From positions 1-6,774 of the forward strand of contig CALERM010000064.1 in NCBI GenBank assembly GCA_937907715.1: a stretch of 6,774 nt of DNA. Direction: 5' to 3'. The notes below the pieces were generated by a model. That model did not search any database. It was not told the DNA's origin and saw only the letters and a program-made list of their open reading frames with translations. This document shows positions 4,895-6,774 of the stretch, one piece after another. The position numbers and the translations under genes are program-made. The stretch's first letter is position 1. Each line of letters begins with the position of its first letter. This DNA is from an uncultured Clostridia bacterium. Its GTDB lineage: Bacteria; Bacillota; Clostridia; Oscillospirales; Oscillospiraceae.

Positions 4895-6202
4895 TCATAC
4901 CAGGCGGATGCGTCCGCCGGACTTTTCGATGCTCGACGAGAACATCGCCGTGCAGATATTCACCATGTCGAGGATGTCCGAAACGCCCGCCGTCTCATAG
5001 CAGGAGTGCATTGCCAGCTGCGCAAGTCCGATGTCTGCCATTTCCACCGGCATGAGTGTGCTTGCAATCGAGCCGAGCGTCGAGCCGCCGGGAATATCCG
5101 ACCGGTTGGCGTAGACCTGTACCCTCGCGCCCGCCTTTTCGCAGAGCTTGCGGTAGAGCGCGGCGGACACGCCGCTGGTGGCGTAGCGCTGGTTGGCGTT
5201 GAATTTGAGAACGACGCCTTCGTTTAAGTACGGGCAGTTGCCCGCATCCGCAAATTCCGGATGGTTCGGATGCTGCGCGTGCGCATTGTCGCACGAAAGA
5301 AGGAAGCTCTCGTCGAGCATCCGCGCCAGATGACCGTCGGTCATCCCGAGCGACTGCGTCACACGCCGCAGCGTATCGCGCAGCATGGAAGATGCCGCGC
5401 CCTGCCGCGTCTGGCTGCCGACCTCCTCGTTATCAAACACGCACAGAACCGGAATGCTTTCGGCAGGTCTTGCCGCGAGGAAGCCCTCGAGCGTTGTGTA
5501 GACGCATGCCAGATCGTCGAGCTTCGGGCTGGCAAGGAACTCCTCCTGCGCGCCGAAGATCGTGCCCGGCTGGCGCACATACAGGCTCAGATCATGCCCC
5601 AGAATCCGCTCCGGGCGGCAATCGGCAGCTTCGGCGACAAGCTTTAAGAAGCAGTCGCGGTCTCCGATCGCGCCCAGCAGCGGCAGCGTATCGATGTTCG
5701 CCAGCAGCTTGACTCCGTCGTTTGCCGCGCGGTTCATGTGGATGGCAAGGCTCGGGATGACAAGAAGGTCCCGGTCGATGTTCACAAGCCGCGTCTCGAT
5801 GCCGTCTTCGGTATCGACCAGCACACGCCCCGCGACAGACAGCGGACGGTCGAACCACGGCGCCATCAGCATGCCGCCGTATTTTTCGGTCGAGAGCTGC
5901 AGGTAGTGCCCTGCCGCCGTGCGCTCGGCGTTTTCCTTGATTTTGAACGTCGGGCTGTCGCTGTGGCTGGCGGTCATCATGAATCCGCGCGCCGTCTGCG
6001 AAGGCACCCGGAACGCAATGCACGATGTGCCGCCGCGGGTGAGAAAATACTTTCCGCCGTGCGCAAGGCTCCAGCGTGCGTTTTCCTCCAGCTCCGTATA
6101 GCCCGATGCCAGCAGCCGCGCACGGACGTTTGCAATCACGTGATAGGTACTCGGGCTTTTCTCTATAAACTGCAAAAGCTCCTTTGCAAGGGTCTTTTTC
6201 AT
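4895..6202 (-). CDS. apeB: M18 family aminopeptidase
   Basis: A cytosolic zinc aminopeptidase of 435 residues, the standard bacterial M18 length. M18 enzymes form large tetrahedral dodecamers and prefer N-terminal acidic or neutral residues, depending on the member. Motifs appear in order: ASHSDSPTFKIK (78-89; H80 metal ligand, D82), YGGMLMAPWFDRPLSVAG (108-125), KLDDLAC (227-233; D229 or D230 bridging), VFDNEEVGSQTRQGA (255-269; E259 general base, E260), CDNAHAQHPNH (304-314; D305) and MHSCYETAG (398-406; H399). All metal and catalytic positions appear intact. Start ATG at 6202 has GGAGG (6210-6214) 7 nt upstream. The gene leads an operon with the D-2-hydroxyacid dehydrogenase. Its promoter at 6235-6263 faces away from that of the M29 gene. 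Confidence 0.95.
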   Translation of the reverse strand: MKKTLAKELLQFIEKSPSTYHVIANVRARLLASGYTELEENARWSLAHGGKYFLTRGGTSCIAFRVPSQTARGFMMTASHSDSPTFKIKENAERTAAGHYLQLSTEKYGGMLMAPWFDRPLSVAGRVLVDTEDGIETRLVNIDRDLLVIPSLAIHMNRAANDGVKLLANIDTLPLLGAIGDRDCFLKLVAEAADCRPERILGHDLSLYVRQPGTIFGAQEEFLASPKLDDLACVYTTLEGFLAARPAESIPVLCVFDNEEVGSQTRQGAASSMLRDTLRRVTQSLGMTDGHLARMLDESFLLSCDNAHAQHPNHPEFADAGNCPYLNEGVVLKFNANQRYATSGVSAALYRKLCEKAGARVQVYANRSDIPGGSTLGSIASTLMPVEMADIGLAQLAMHSCYETAGVSDILDMVNICTAMFSSSIEKSGGRIRLV

Positions 6203-6234
6203 GGCAATGCCTCCAACGTTTGTTTTGTGTCTCC

Positions 6235-6263
6235 ACTATATCATGCGTCCGGTCCGCTTTCAA
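6235..6263 (-). promoter_or_regulatory. Promoter of the apeB operon
   Basis: On the minus strand TTGAAA (6263-6258), 17 bp, then TATAGT (6240-6235). That is a near-consensus sigma-A promoter placed about 27 nt before the ribosome site of apeB and explains transcription of apeB plus the dehydrogenase. Confidence 0.75.
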
Positions 6264-6284
6264 TCCGTTTTCCCGGCTAACCGC

Positions 6285-6313
6285 TTTTCAAACGCGAAAA
6301 AACGTGGTATGAT
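6285..6313 (+). promoter_or_regulatory. Likely promoter of the M29 aminopeptidase gene
   Basis: TTTTCA (6285-6290), 17 bp, then TATGAT (6308-6313), preceded by TG and one base as an extended -10. The -35 is only a partial match. A small inverted repeat, ATGATA CGAA TATCAT (6309-6324), covers the -10 and the start region and might be an operator or a 5' hairpin. The -35 boxes of this and the apeB promoter lie about 21 bp apart, back to back. Confidence 0.6.
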
Positions 6314-6349
6314 ACGAATATCATCTTTTAAACTATGAGGCGATATGCT

Positions 6350-6774
6350 ATGAAAAAAAACGTTCTTCGTTCCTATGCGAAGCTCATTGCCGCCTGCGGC
6401 GTCAACATTCAGAAGGGGCAGGAGGTCTTCATCCAGGCAGAGCTGGACCAGCCGGAGTTCGTGACGATGCTGGTTGAGGAATGCTATAAACTGAAGGCAA
6501 AGAAGGTCGTCGTCGACTGGAGCCACCAGCCGATTGACAAGCTCCACGTGCGCTACCGCAGCTTGAGCACCATGTCGAAGCTCGATAACTATGAAGAAGC
6601 GCGCTGGCAGCACTATGTCGACACCATTCCCTGCCGGATTTATCTGATTTCGGAGGACCCCGACGGGCTCAAGGGCGTCAATCAGGAGAAGATGGCAAAG
6701 GCGCAGCAGAAGAAGTATCCGATCATCAAGGGCTACCGCGACCAGATTGAAAACAAATACCAGTGGTGCATCGC
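6350..6774 (+). CDS. M29 family aminopeptidase (AmpS/PepS-like), 5' part
   Basis: The first 141 codons of a gene that runs off the window end. The N-terminus MKKNVLRSYAKLIAACGVNI followed by QKGQEVFIQAELDQPEFV matches the start of M29 thermophilic-type aminopeptidases, where the YAxLIxxxGxNxQxGQ pattern is characteristic. KAKKVVVDWSHQ (51-62) and IYLISEDPDGLKGVNQEKM (99-117) continue the match. M29 enzymes are cytosolic metal-dependent aminopeptidases with broad specificity. Their metal ligands lie in the C-terminal half, outside this window, so activity cannot be judged. The ATG at 6350 follows GAGG (6337-6340) by 9 nt. An overlapping ATG at 6345 stops at once and is not used. Confidence 0.88.
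   Translation, partial: MKKNVLRSYAKLIAACGVNIQKGQEVFIQAELDQPEFVTMLVEECYKLKAKKVVVDWSHQPIDKLHVRYRSLSTMSKLDNYEEARWQHYVDTIPCRIYLISEDPDGLKGVNQEKMAKAQQKKYPIIKGYRDQIENKYQWCI

Noticed and set aside
3939..5000. Long plus-strand open frame opposite the dehydrogenase and the apeB end
   Set aside because: It is antisense to a gene with intact catalytic motifs; its translation is Arg/His-rich with no recognisable domain, and it crosses two genes. High GC codons keep such frames open by chance.
6341..6346. CGATAT before the M29 gene as another PadR site
   Set aside because: A single 6-bp match without a partner arm is expected by chance.

Overview
The window reads as chromosomal DNA from a fairly GC-rich member of the Clostridia, most likely an Oscillospiraceae-type gut or anaerobic bacterium. 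The reasons are strong GGAGG-type ribosome binding sites, a PlsY acyltransferase, a PadR/DUF2812 pair, several cytosolic metallo-aminopeptidases, and codons rich in G or C at the third position. The taxon is an inference; no rRNA or tRNA is present.

Layout. Positions 1-98 hold an open frame ending in YGLKAARRAPQFSKR-stop, the typical C-terminus of ribosomal protein S9. The sequence before it does not resemble S9. This looks like a displaced 3' end of rpsI, as left at the edge of an integrated element. Positions 119-331 are a compact, AT-rich run of six hairpins, opened and closed by two identical 24-nt hairpins, the last followed by a T-run. Next is an M42 aminopeptidase on the minus strand (413-1450), divergent from plsY on the plus strand (1601-2206, strong terminator after it). 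A short PadR repressor and a DUF2812 membrane protein follow (2327-3860). They are translationally coupled and driven by a perfect consensus promoter embedded in an inverted and 13-bp-phased repeat operator. A shared terminator separates them from a convergent two-gene minus-strand operon: M18 aminopeptidase apeB (6202 to 4895), then a D-2-hydroxyacid dehydrogenase (4883 to 3912). The window ends with the first 141 codons of an M29 (AmpS/PepS-type) aminopeptidase on the plus strand, divergent from apeB.

How the genes work together. Three aminopeptidases of unrelated clans (M42, M18, M29) lie within 7 kb in separate transcription units. This suggests a peptide-degrading neighbourhood that supplies free amino acids. 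The dehydrogenase coupled to apeB could act on 2-oxo acids made from amino acids (inference). PlsY belongs to phospholipid synthesis. PadR/DUF2812 looks like a self-contained sensor or regulator unit of unknown signal. The least ordinary parts are the S9 tail, the hairpin cluster and the PadR control region.
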